This document shows positions 47,736 through 56,669 of a DNA stretch of 64,000 nucleotides, piece after piece. The notes beneath the pieces are model-generated. The model saw nothing but the letters and a program-made list of their open reading frames with translations. It did not search any database and was not told where the DNA came from. The DNA lies in the NCBI GenBank assembly GCA_008690995.1, contig VRMN01000002.1, positions 372,001 through 436,000 on the forward strand, written 5' to 3'. Positions within the stretch are counted from its first letter, which is position 1, and every line of letters starts with the position of its first letter. Origin of the DNA: Porphyridium purpureum (Eukaryota; Rhodophyta; Bangiophyceae; Porphyridiales; Porphyridiaceae). The translations under genes were made by a program, and so were the position numbers.

Positions 47736-50546
47736 ATGAAGATGCCTTCGCAGATTGGGTTTAACATGCGAAACGTCCGGCTAGCCGGAGTCTTGCTAGT
47801 GCTGCACGCTGGCTGCTTTGCCGTGGCACACGCAAAGTACTACGGAAAGGCGTACCCGGAAAAGGTGCGGGACGAGTGGATTCGCGCTCCTCAGACCGAC
47901 GAAATTCTGCACCAGGTATTCTTCCCGGGGCTTCGAAATGGCAAGTTTATAGAGGTCGGCGCCTTTGACGGCCTAGCAGACAGCAACACGGCCTTCTTTG
48001 AGCGCGAGATGGGCTGGAGCGGGCTGCTGGTTGAACCATTTCCGAAACACGTGCAAAAGCTGCAGCAGAATCGCGGTAGCAGTGGCGGCAGAGGCAAAGT
48101 GTCGATTGTTCAGGCCGCTGTATGCCCGGCAGGACAAACTATTGCGCTGTATGAAGATAACCTCAAAAGCGGGGTGAATGTACCAAGCAAGGCCGACGCA
48201 GTGCCCCTGATGTTCAACTGTGTGCCACTTCAGTCGGTGCTCCAGACCCACCCCGGTCTTGAACAGGTGGACCTGCTTGTCATTGACGTGGAGGACTCTG
48301 AGCGTATGGTGCTTGAAACCATCGACTTTTCGCGCGTGCAGGTGCGCGTGATGCTTCTGGACGAAAGCAGGTCGTGCCACGTCGAAGGGATCGATGAGTG
48401 CGGAGACTATCTTGAAAGCGTAGGCTTCTGCTACGCCGGAAAGTCTGCCAGGCAAGAGTTCTGGGTGGCAAAGCGTGACCCGCAAGTTTCTCGTTTTTGC
48501 GCAGAACCCTTAACCACAATCATAATTAATGAGCTCGTGCAAAAGCGCCGAAGTGCCTCGCCTCCGGGCGGTGTGACCATGGGCTTCAGTTCAGGCGCTC
48601 AACAGCCACAGCAGCCCGCACTAGCTGCCGGATTCGACTTTGCTTCTTCGAGCGGTGCCTTCGGAGCCCCTTTGGCAACATTGGGCTTAAATCAAGGAAT
48701 CAGTTCTGCTGCCAGAGTTGGAGCTTCCCCTCCCTCATCTGGTTCCGGGCAAGTACCCACTGATGCCGGAACGTCTATGTCACTTAAGTTAACGAGCGGA
48801 TCGGGCCGTGTTTCGCATTCTGATGCTGTAGATAATTATGCACCATCGGCCGGCTCGTTTGGATCCGTTCCATTTGTTGTAGCACTCGATGATTCATCAC
48901 AAGTTCGCCCGGGTAGTTTCGGCAACATCGCCGCATCCCTTTCGGACAAGCCGTCAGCTCCTGCAGCGTTCGAGCTGGCTGCATCTGCTGATTCCAATTT
49001 TCAGTCGGCAGACGCGCTCGCGCCAGCGACGCCGTCTCTTGTATCTCAAACCGTAATGAGTACAGAGCAGATTGAAGAACTGTATGCTTCTGCCGGATTC
49101 GGAAGCAGGGCGACTTTGCAGCAAGAGCAGCAGCATCAGCAGGCGCCTTCCTTTGCCGCTCACAATTCGCTACCATTGACCGCAAATGCATGGGAGGCTT
49201 CAACACAAACGACATCTCACACCATGATGGTCGGTGAGCAAGCGCAACAGGCCGCAACTGTTCCTGTTGCATCTTCTGCTGCCTTTCCTGCCGAACCTGG
49301 CAAGGGCGCAGATCCCGAACGGGATGGCTTATTCCAAGATCTTGCACAGCTGTCGCAGAATCTCAAGATGATCAACGAGGTCGCCAGTACGCAGATGAGA
49401 GAAGTGGAGGCCGTCAAGAGTTCAATGTCGGAAATGCAAGCAAATCTGGCTTCGCAGCTCCGGGAACTCCGGGCGGCTGTCAGTGGAACTTTCGCTGCCG
49501 CCTCGCGTTCACAAGCGCCTGAGGAAGAGCATGCAGCGTCGGACCCATTGGATGAGGCGTCCCCGTCAAGTCAGTCAGTGGGCGAAGAACCAGCCACCAG
49601 ACAAGTCACCCGAAGATTGAACAGGAAGGTGTATGTTGCCGCATCAGAAGCAGATGTTCCACGTGGGGAGGCGCCAGAGCCTGTTGATGCAAAGTCGACC
49701 AAGAAGGATACGCCAGTTGACGATTTGTGGGCTCGTCGCGCTTTGCGCGGGAAAACCGCGGAGGAGCTCGGGCAAGAACACGAGCAGAAGCAGCCGCATC
49801 TTGAGCAGCCAGGACAGAACAAAGTGGGCGGGCTTCGGCGAATGGAAGAGCATTCGCCCCGCGTTGAGACGCAGCCCGCATCGCAGACAGCAACTCAAGC
49901 ACGAAGCAAGGCGCCCACTCCGTTTTCAGGCATCCTGTCCTCCAGCATGATTGCGCTCACGGTAGTCCTAGTCGTTCTGTACATCAACTTCGTCACCGAA
50001 GCTCAGCCGCGCAGGGCTGTGCTGGCCGTGAATATTGCGGGCTTTGCAGTGAGCTTGATGTTATTTGTGCTGAATCTGTTGCTCAGCAAGGGGCTGATTC
50101 CACAGTATTATCAGCTCTCGCGCCTGCCCCGCATTGTGTGGGCCTTCTACACTGTTCAAGCGGTGCTGTCGTGTGCCGGCGTGCTCTACATGGTATGGCT
50201 GCATCGCGGCCAGAAAGACGCGGAGCTCGACCGCGATCGACGCGGCGAGTTGTACATTTTCTACTTTTGCGAGGTAGCAGTAGCGTACATGGCATATGCA
50301 GGCGGCTGCTTTTTCTCCGCTGCCCCAAACTCGCTGTCTCCCTTTGGCAATCAAACGCTTTCGCTTGTGGTTGGGGTTGAGCTGCATTTGCTGGGCATCT
50401 GGGTGTACGTGATGAACCTCGCCCTCACCGCGAGCCGAGCTAACACGAAGACTTCATACTTGCCCACGCATCACAAGGTTACTGCAATCACGACCTCCGG
50501 CGCGGACGAGAAAAAGCAGCTCCAGGAAAGGTCCTTTGTGTTGTAG
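47736..50546 (+). CDS. Membrane-bound FkbM-type methyltransferase, paralogue B
   Basis: 936 aa with an ATG start. N-terminal signal peptide (VRLAGVLLVLHAGCFAVAHA), then YYGKAYPEKV and APQTDEILHQVFF, both shared almost word for word with paralogue A. The FkbM domain (about 45-265) has FIEVGAFDGLADSNTAFF near 71, GWSGLLVEP and VDLLVIDVEDSERM. A long Ser/Ala/Gln-rich spacer (about 270-530), a short coiled coil (about 531-585) and roughly six transmembrane helices (about 731-901) follow. The spacer and the membrane part have diverged far more than the catalytic part. It would methylate substrates on the luminal side of the secretory pathway or at the cell surface. The target is unknown. Convergent with the Mpv17-like gene (199 bp). 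Confidence 0.8.
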   Translation: MKMPSQIGFNMRNVRLAGVLLVLHAGCFAVAHAKYYGKAYPEKVRDEWIRAPQTDEILHQVFFPGLRNGKFIEVGAFDGLADSNTAFFEREMGWSGLLVEPFPKHVQKLQQNRGSSGGRGKVSIVQAAVCPAGQTIALYEDNLKSGVNVPSKADAVPLMFNCVPLQSVLQTHPGLEQVDLLVIDVEDSERMVLETIDFSRVQVRVMLLDESRSCHVEGIDECGDYLESVGFCYAGKSARQEFWVAKRDPQVSRFCAEPLTTIIINELVQKRRSASPPGGVTMGFSSGAQQPQQPALAAGFDFASSSGAFGAPLATLGLNQGISSAARVGASPPSSGSGQVPTDAGTSMSLKLTSGSGRVSHSDAVDNYAPSAGSFGSVPFVVALDDSSQVRPGSFGNIAASLSDKPSAPAAFELAASADSNFQSADALAPATPSLVSQTVMSTEQIEELYASAGFGSRATLQQEQQHQQAPSFAAHNSLPLTANAWEASTQTTSHTMMVGEQAQQAATVPVASSAAFPAEPGKGADPERDGLFQDLAQLSQNLKMINEVASTQMREVEAVKSSMSEMQANLASQLRELRAAVSGTFAAASRSQAPEEEHAASDPLDEASPSSQSVGEEPATRQVTRRLNRKVYVAASEADVPRGEAPEPVDAKSTKKDTPVDDLWARRALRGKTAEELGQEHEQKQPHLEQPGQNKVGGLRRMEEHSPRVETQPASQTATQARSKAPTPFSGILSSSMIALTVVLVVLYINFVTEAQPRRAVLAVNIAGFAVSLMLFVLNLLLSKGLIPQYYQLSRLPRIVWAFYTVQAVLSCAGVLYMVWLHRGQKDAELDRDRRGELYIFYFCEVAVAYMAYAGGCFFSAAPNSLSPFGNQTLSLVVGVELHLLGIWVYVMNLALTASRANTKTSYLPTHHKVTAITTSGADEKKQLQERSFVL

Positions 50547-50745
50547 TATTACTTTGTAAATGAGTCTGACATTGGCACTTTTCATTCTGCGCATCCGCCT
50601 GAGCGGAGTTTCCACTTCTCCTTTGTCAAGCTCAGGATGTACCCGCCGGGAATCGAGAATGGGCTCATGATAGACTCGAACCTCGTCGTCGATGTTCGGC
50701 ATGAGAAAGTAAAGGGACGCCAAATACATGTATGTGCCCATGGAT

Positions 50746-51534
50746 TTACGTCGTACTTCTTGAATTAAGCGGCTTGGAGATGGCCGAGTTAGGCACCTGC
50801 GCTACTTGAAGCGAAAAGTACACATTCCACCAGAACGAGCAGCAATTAGCAAAGATCACGCGGAAGTCGGGCGTGCCTACATAGTAGTTGAGAAAGTTGC
50901 CCGGGATCCAAAAGTAAGCATTCTTCTTCCAAAGCGACATGAAACTTTCCCGGTATCGCGCTGAAATCTCGTGCGGCTTCTTCCGGTTCAGCAAGCAGTC
51001 GTATAGAAGAAAGCAGGCGATACATATCGGCTCGAGCGTGACCTCTTCGAAAATCGACTTGACTAGCGAGCCGGCAAACGAGTCGCCCGGCGCGTACTCG
51101 TGCATGAACATGTACCACAGGTGCAAAAAGGGGCCCATGAATCCAAAGCCGTATGAACCGAACTTGAGGGTTCTTTTCAGTGAATACGCCGTGTTCGGCA
51201 CCAGCAGTTGCGCCGAGATATCAGCGCACGAGAAAATGATACCAGCAGTGACTGCGCGCGCGAAAAGGGGCAACTTGATGAGCACGCGCGTGTACCACTT
51301 GATTCCCATCCGCGTCTGTCTGCGGAGGGCGCGAAAGTAAGGCAGGAAGTGTGGCCAAAGGAGCACGAACACGACGAGCGCGACGGACGTGCCTACCCAC
51401 AACCAGAACAGCGAGTTGTGCTGCGCATCGTCGCGAGCACCCACCACGTGCGTAGAGATCTGCTTGTCCTTGTCCTTGTCCTTATCCTTGCCGCTCGCCG
51501 CCGGTGGGATCAGAGACATGTTCCGCGCTTTCAT
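50746..51534 (-). CDS. Mpv17/PMP22 family membrane protein
   Basis: 262 aa from ATG 51534; a longer in-frame GTG start is not needed. The family consists of four-helix proteins of peroxisomal, mitochondrial or plastid inner membranes, with proposed channel or nucleotide-pool roles. The N-terminus has a Lys/Asp repeat (KDKDKDKDK) encoded by a short CTTGTC repeat, then a membrane helix (LFWLWVGTSVALVVFVLLWP). The conserved core has GIIFSCADISAQLL, GFMGPFLHLWYMF and the signature FWIPGNFLNYYVGTPDFRVI followed by FWWNVYFS, close to the W-P-x-x-NF-x-NY/F-x-x-VP-x-x-x-R consensus. Compartment cannot be told from the sequence. Confidence 0.85.
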   Translation of the reverse strand: MKARNMSLIPPAASGKDKDKDKDKQISTHVVGARDDAQHNSLFWLWVGTSVALVVFVLLWPHFLPYFRALRRQTRMGIKWYTRVLIKLPLFARAVTAGIIFSCADISAQLLVPNTAYSLKRTLKFGSYGFGFMGPFLHLWYMFMHEYAPGDSFAGSLVKSIFEEVTLEPICIACFLLYDCLLNRKKPHEISARYRESFMSLWKKNAYFWIPGNFLNYYVGTPDFRVIFANCCSFWWNVYFSLQVAQVPNSAISKPLNSRSTT

Positions 51535-51703
51535 CGCGCGACCGCTCGCACTCCACCAAGCACACCGCGCTGTGCAACAGGCGATTCCGAGGCAGACCAG
51601 CCGCACATGTCCATCACGGCGCGCCCGATGTCTGTCTAGTAAACTTGGGCGGTTTTACTCTGCCGAACGAATTAGCGTGTCTAACGAGAAGAGAGATAGC
51701 GAC

Positions 51704-51724
51704 AGAGAGAGAGAGAGAGAGAGA
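51704..51724 (+). repeat. (AG)n microsatellite
   Basis: Ten AG units between the Mpv17-like gene and the next gene on the minus strand; likely 3' UTR or promoter sequence. Confidence 0.8.
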
Positions 51725-51761
51725 ACGGACAAACGTAAGTCGAGGCAGTTTTGGTGTGGTG

Positions 51762-53951
51762 TTAGAGCTCCTGGTGCACGCCATAGTCTTGGTCATGGCC
51801 TGAAGACTTGCGTCTCGCACCCGTGCCGAAGGTCTGCGCTTCGTCGGCATCTAGTCTAGGCGCTTTGTCCCATGTGTGCGACACGCGGTAGATCACGAGG
51901 TACGCGTCGCGCACGAGCTCGTCGAGCGTCGGGGGAATGTGGCCCGCGCTGTAGTGCCCGACGTAGCGGTGCACAGGGCTGATGTGCAGCGGTACCTCTA
52001 GCGGGGTCTTGTCGCCGAGCTGGAAGCGCGGCACGGTCGCCAGGAACACGTCCTTGTCGGCATTCAGCCATTCGTGCATGCGGTCATACATTGCGCTCTC
52101 GTTCTTCTTCGGAAACTCGTGCACGACAATACGCATGGGGTTTGACTGCTCGATAACATGCGCGGGCGCAGGGTACGCCTGGAAGTACACGAGCTGGGCG
52201 TCCGGCACGAGAAAGGTCCCGCGGCCCGACGCAATGTCCAGTGCGCTTCGCACGCTCCCGGAATTGTACAGGAAGCCGATGATAACAGCCGACACAATAC
52301 CGTACGCTGCGGTCGAGATCCTCAGTAGACGGTCCGATCGAATCTGCGGCACCGCAACAACGTAGCACGCCACAATGAATGGTAGCATGCGCGCGGGGGA
52401 CGGCTCACCGCCGGAAAGCAGCAGTTCGACCATTCCGCCCAGGATTGCAATCGTCTGGAAAAAGTCACTGAATGCATACAGATCTTCAGCCTGAGCACGC
52501 TCGACCCTCGACTTGCGCGATGCACCTGACGCCTTGCGCTTCCTCTTTGTGCCCCCGCCACTAGCATCGTCACGACCCATCTTCTTGAGCTCGGTGCGCA
52601 TCTCCTTGTAGCTCTGGTACAACACTTGATAGAGCTCACGACCAACCGCGATAAGAACAGGGCCCAGCAGCACAGGAATATAGATGATAAACACCTCGGG
52701 CGCGAAAGACACAACTTTCTTGTACGATGCAAAGTTGGACCACATATCTCGCGCCAAGTTTAACGGGGCGCAAAGAAACTCAAAGCGGAGCACCGACCAT
52801 CCTGTAGCCAGCGTGTCGCAATAGCCTTCTCCGTTGCACTGGGCAAGGTACATTAGCAGATCAGGCAGCGAACTTATCTGTCTCCCGAAGTGCGACAGCT
52901 GAATAAACCCGAAATGAAACGAGTCAACCAACGACAGCGACACCAGCGTGCCCACAAAGGCACCCCAGCAAGCGCAAGTCCAAAGTAGCAGAGCAAGGAG
53001 CGTAAAGTCGGAGCGCCCGAACGAAGTCATAACATAGTACACGATCATGAAGCCGAAAATCGCGAATGACGGTCGAACAAGTACTCCCAATGCGAGTACT
53101 ATGCCGCATGCCGCCATGCGCAAAATGTCGGACGTTTTCCGGCGCCAGCCCAGCAACGTGAAGCTCAAGAAGGACAGGCACAGCGTGGACAACACCGCGT
53201 CGGTGGGGCGGGTCGCCACAAGAAGAAGGGCAAATGATGACGCAGATGCGCTCAGAAACGTGCGGGCACCTTCGTACCGAACAAACTTGAACGAGTGGAA
53301 CATGCACGCGTCGAGCAAGACCGAAAAAAGGAACATCCACAAGCGAGACGCCCAGATGGGGAGCATGACCGATAGCAGATCTGCGTGCTCATGCAGGAAA
53401 GAGGCCGCCCCGGCGCTCCCATCCGGTGACTGCGCTTTGAAGGCGTGCTGCGCAAGCGACGCCACCGCGTACGGTACGGCCAGCGACACGTAGCTTGGCA
53501 CGACAGATGCGAAAGGTGTTTCGGCGGTGGGAAGACTGCTGAGCACTGCAGAAGGCGACTCACGTGTCACAAACACGCGAAAAAGCTCGATCTGGTATTT
53601 CCCGTAAAACTCCGTCTCGTCCAGGAAACCGACGGAAACAAAGAGAAGCGCCGCGCGCACGATCAGCCACAGAAGATACTGAGCGTCAGCAAACATGGAC
53701 GGACGTGGCGTCGACGAACGCGACACTTTCTTCTCGGTCGACCCGCCCGCGGCTGTTGCGCCTGAGGCGACAGCAGCCGGCATCTCTGAGGCCGATGAGT
53801 CTGCGCCTGCGGCAGGTCCTGACTGATGGTGATTCGCATGACCCGTGGCGTGCGAAGCGACTGCGCTGGATGCCATTGACGCCGAGTCGCTGCCAGTGTC
53901 ATGTGCGCGCTCCATGGCGGCCATCCGCCGCGTTTTCACGCCGCTACTCAT
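51762..53951 (-). CDS. GPI mannosyltransferase-like GT22 protein (PIGZ/SMP3-like)
   Basis: 729 aa from ATG 53951. GT22 enzymes transfer mannose from dolichol-phosphate-mannose inside the ER lumen; PIGB, PIGZ/SMP3 and ALG9/12 belong here. After a disordered Ser/Ala-rich N-terminus (1-90), the first luminal loop has GFLDETEFYGKYQIE at 108-122, in the place of the family HPDE-type catalytic motif. Many transmembrane helices follow. GEPSPARMLPF near 513 matches the HQEPRFLLP motif, and VYFQAYPAPAHVI near 590 matches the YxTYxPPxxLL block typical of PIGZ/SMP3. A Lys/Arg-rich insert (TKRKRKASGASRKS) lies in a cytosolic loop. Family is clear; exact mannosylation step is not. Confidence 0.75.
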   Translation of the reverse strand: MSSGVKTRRMAAMERAHDTGSDSASMASSAVASHATGHANHHQSGPAAGADSSASEMPAAVASGATAAGGSTEKKVSRSSTPRPSMFADAQYLLWLIVRAALLFVSVGFLDETEFYGKYQIELFRVFVTRESPSAVLSSLPTAETPFASVVPSYVSLAVPYAVASLAQHAFKAQSPDGSAGAASFLHEHADLLSVMLPIWASRLWMFLFSVLLDACMFHSFKFVRYEGARTFLSASASSFALLLVATRPTDAVLSTLCLSFLSFTLLGWRRKTSDILRMAACGIVLALGVLVRPSFAIFGFMIVYYVMTSFGRSDFTLLALLLWTCACWGAFVGTLVSLSLVDSFHFGFIQLSHFGRQISSLPDLLMYLAQCNGEGYCDTLATGWSVLRFEFLCAPLNLARDMWSNFASYKKVVSFAPEVFIIYIPVLLGPVLIAVGRELYQVLYQSYKEMRTELKKMGRDDASGGGTKRKRKASGASRKSRVERAQAEDLYAFSDFFQTIAILGGMVELLLSGGEPSPARMLPFIVACYVVAVPQIRSDRLLRISTAAYGIVSAVIIGFLYNSGSVRSALDIASGRGTFLVPDAQLVYFQAYPAPAHVIEQSNPMRIVVHEFPKKNESAMYDRMHEWLNADKDVFLATVPRFQLGDKTPLEVPLHISPVHRYVGHYSAGHIPPTLDELVRDAYLVIYRVSHTWDKAPRLDADEAQTFGTGARRKSSGHDQDYGVHQEL

Positions 53952-54292
53952 CGCACGCGACAGCAGCACACCACTCTGTCTCGCCAACAAAACCCGAGTC
54001 GAGCCGTGCTCCGCACAACCCGCGGCCAGCTGAGACGGCGGCAGTCAGATGACGGGATGTGGCGCGCAGATAGACTCGCACCACCCTTTACACACGCGCA
54101 CGTTCTGAACAGACCTTTTTATCCTCCTCCCGACACACCGCACCATCGCGCCTCGCCTTCACGCAAACGCGCGCACGCGGCGCGGCCCCTGGTTAAAAAA
54201 GATGTTAAACAACTATCGAAAAATAACGCATGCTGATTAACAAATCACATTGCAATGTTTACACTAGATTCTTGAAAAAGGACGATGAGCCG

Positions 54293-54514
54293 TTAAACCG
54301 ATAAACCGGAAACAGTGGAGCAGGACTCTGCCGGCGTGCAAGGTGGGAGCGACTGTCCACGTGTGATGCCACCACCAACCAACATGACCACGACCGTGCC
54401 CACCACCACAACAACAGCCATGGACACGGGCGTGAACTTCCTGCTCGTAATGCCGCGTCGCCAAAAGCCGAAGACTGCCGTCTCTGAATGGCCGTCTGGC
54501 ACGGAACGTGTCAT
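54293..54514 (-). CDS. Small single-pass membrane ORF, in frame with the gene upstream
   Basis: 73 codons from an ATG, with a strong transmembrane segment (SMAVVVVVGTVVVMLVGGG) after a basic stretch (FWRRGITSRKF). It starts two codons after the TAG of the Pro/Tyr-rich gene and is in the same frame. It could be a C-terminal extension reached by stop read-through or splicing, a separate small protein, or a chance frame in the 3' UTR. The final codons and stop overlap a 25-bp LTR-like stretch (about 54283-54308). Confidence 0.35.
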   Translation of the reverse strand: MTRSVPDGHSETAVFGFWRRGITSRKFTPVSMAVVVVVGTVVVMLVGGGITRGQSLPPCTPAESCSTVSGLSV

Positions 54515-54520
54515 GTCGGA

Positions 54521-55219
54521 CTAATGGGCATAAGGGTCTTCAGGGGGATACCCATACTGAGGCGGCTGCTCGTACCCGTATCCGTATCCGTACGGCTGCT
54601 TCTTCTTCGGAGCAGGCGCTGGTTTCGGCGCAACTGTAGGAGCCGCGGTCGGTTGCACAAGACTGGGAAACAGTCCAAAGTCGTCACGGAACTGCAGCGG
54701 CCGGGGCTGTGGTCGCGGCGTCGCCGCGACGGGCGCAACCTGCTCCTCAACCTGCTTTGGAGCTTGCTTTTTCGGCGGGTAGTAGTACTTGGGTTTGCCG
54801 TAGCCATGGCCGTCGAATCCATAGTACGTCTGCCCATAGTCGCCGTACTTCTTCTTCGGCGGTCGCGGCTTCACTGGCGCTGGCGCTGGCGTTGGAGCCT
54901 GAGTTGGCGCGACCTGCTCTTCAAAGGACGGAAACTCGCGCGCCTTGCGTGGGGCCTCGAACGCTGGAAGTTCCTGCTCCGGAATGAATCCAAACTTTTC
55001 CGGTGCAGCGGCCGGTGCCACCTGCTCCTTCTTTGGTGGGGGCTTTTTGTAGTACGACGGTGGCGCCTGGTAGACACGGCCCGTATACTTGTCCGCGTTT
55101 GCCGTAGCTTCTGTCACCACCGGCACACTGGACGCATTCTTGAACATCAACGCGCCCAGTAGTGCCAGAAAAACGAGAAGGCCGAGCAGACCTGCGCTGC
55201 GTAAAGCCACCGTGGCCAT
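54521..55219 (-). CDS. Pro/Tyr/Lys-rich secreted or membrane-anchored protein
   Basis: 232 aa with an ATG start. Residues 6-26 (LRSAGLLGLLVFLALLGALMF) form a signal peptide or signal anchor. The remainder is low complexity: YKKPPPKKEQVAP, EEQVAPTQAP and EEQVAPVAA repeats, tyrosine-rich YGDYGQTYYGFDGHGYG and YGYGYGYEQPPQYGYP near the end. The style resembles extracellular matrix or cell-wall structural proteins in which Tyr can be cross-linked. No enzymatic domain. An open frame continues past the TAG stop in the same frame (54293-54514). Role at the cell surface is inference. Confidence 0.65.
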   Translation of the reverse strand: MATVALRSAGLLGLLVFLALLGALMFKNASSVPVVTEATANADKYTGRVYQAPPSYYKKPPPKKEQVAPAAAPEKFGFIPEQELPAFEAPRKAREFPSFEEQVAPTQAPTPAPAPVKPRPPKKKYGDYGQTYYGFDGHGYGKPKYYYPPKKQAPKQVEEQVAPVAATPRPQPRPLQFRDDFGLFPSLVQPTAAPTVAPKPAPAPKKKQPYGYGYGYEQPPQYGYPPEDPYAH

Positions 55220-55736
55220 GATTCATACAAACAGGCGCGAATCTCGCACGCCACCACTTCTGGCAAAGCTAGTGTCGCACCTCTGACTAGAGCACCTCGC
55301 CACGGCCCCTCACTTTTTCTCCTACTGCGCACAACTTATTTACTCTCTCTCTGCTGCCAGTCGCCGGTCCTTGGCACAAAGCGATTTCTGCCTTCACGTA
55401 GAGCCGTTCAGGCCTGCTCTTCCAGACCATCTGGCAGAAGTCTGCCAGCTCCATCATCAGGGCCACTCTTTATCTATCGCAACGACTGGTGGGGTTTCCG
55501 GAGAGCGCACTAGCGCCGCGGATTCTCTCCCCTCCCACCTCGACCCAGCGCGCGCACCGTTCGCCGTCCCCAGGACCGCGCACCAACTCCTGCGCGCTTC
55601 TCAAAACATTGCAGAAAGAAGAGAGAGAAAAAAAAAAAAAAAAAGGAGTGACATCACATCTCGTGCTGCCTGAGACCCGACATTCAATGGAGTGCGCCAC
55701 GAGGAACAAGGACAGGACGGAAGCATCATCTCACCG
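55220..55736. other. Intergenic, no gene seen
   Basis: Upstream region of the Pro/Tyr-rich gene. It has a 16-nt poly-A tract around 55628-55643. Open frames are short and unconvincing. Confidence 0.4.
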
Positions 55737-55994
55737 TCAGATTCGAGTGACGCGAAGCGCCGAAGCACTTGGGTGGAAGTAGCCGAGCAGAGACGCTCCG
55801 GCGGCGCCTGCGGCAAACTCTGGTAGCGTGCAGTCTGGCGCCAGCAGCAGCCCGAGACACCAGAAAGCCTGCTGCCTGGGCTCCTCCAGCAGGCGCAACG
55901 GCACAGCGTAAAGCGGAACATACCGCAACAAGACTCGGCGTGCGTGCCAGCTCACGCGGAACATGATGGACGAGGTTTGTAAGGTGCTGGCCAT
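55737..55994 (-). CDS. Small hypothetical membrane ORF
   Basis: 85 codons from an ATG. It contains a hydrophobic segment with polar breaks (FWCLGLLLAPDCTLPEFAAGAAGASLLGYFH) and an amphipathic Arg/Leu-rich stretch (RRVLLRYVPLYAVPLRLLEE). It may be the last exon of a larger membrane protein: a second minus-strand frame (about 55952-56197) overlaps its start. No family is recognised; the Gly/Ala pattern recalls the end of rhomboid-like proteins only vaguely. Confidence 0.3.
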   Translation of the reverse strand: MASTLQTSSIMFRVSWHARRVLLRYVPLYAVPLRLLEEPRQQAFWCLGLLLAPDCTLPEFAAGAAGASLLGYFHPSASALRVTRI

Positions 55995-56669
55995 CGTATT
56001 TGCCCCGCGACTGCGATGCGGTTCTGCTGTTCAGGCTTGATTCGTCCAACATGAATCACCACGGTGACTGCAAAGTAAGCTTCAAGGCGGCGCATTCGAT
56101 TGCCTGCTGGTGCGCTTGCCGCTTCCAGACGCGGCTGGGGGGGTTCTAAGCCACGCATGCACGGCGCCGAGTTGGTACCGTCATATCGTGGACGCAAGCA
56201 AAACCTTGGCGCGCCTGTGCGACCATCGAGGCCCGACCTGTACGGTGCTATGTGTTTACACGTGTGGCTCCGCTGCCTGCAATCAAGTCACCGATCGGGA
56301 ATGTTAGCAGCACCAAGAACATTTTGCTGCAAACCTTTCATGCGCCGGGCATCTCGGTGTCCACCGTTGAGTCCAACCTCTTCCGGACTGAAGACAGCGC
56401 TGTTGAAAGTGATGGCACCGCCTTCGTTCTCGAGCGCTCTACGGAGTCCCAAAAAGAGAGCCGTGTCACACGAGATCATCCGGCAACGGTCCGCGCTATC
56501 TCCTTCCTCGCAGAAAATCGCTCAAGGTTCTTCAGAGTTGTGAGCTTCCTGGGGAAGCCAAGTGGAACAAGATTGTGTGAGCAACATCGTGTCTAATGGT
56601 TGTTTGTGGATGAGAGTCGATGTTTGAAGGTTGAGTGGCAAAGTAAATGGAGTTGGAGGCGCCAATGCG
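55995..56669. other. Intergenic, no convincing gene
   Basis: Holds overlapping open frames on both strands (for example plus 56252-56596, minus 56288-56479), none with motif support. The upstream region of the next gene is T/G-rich with no clear TATA box. Confidence 0.35.
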
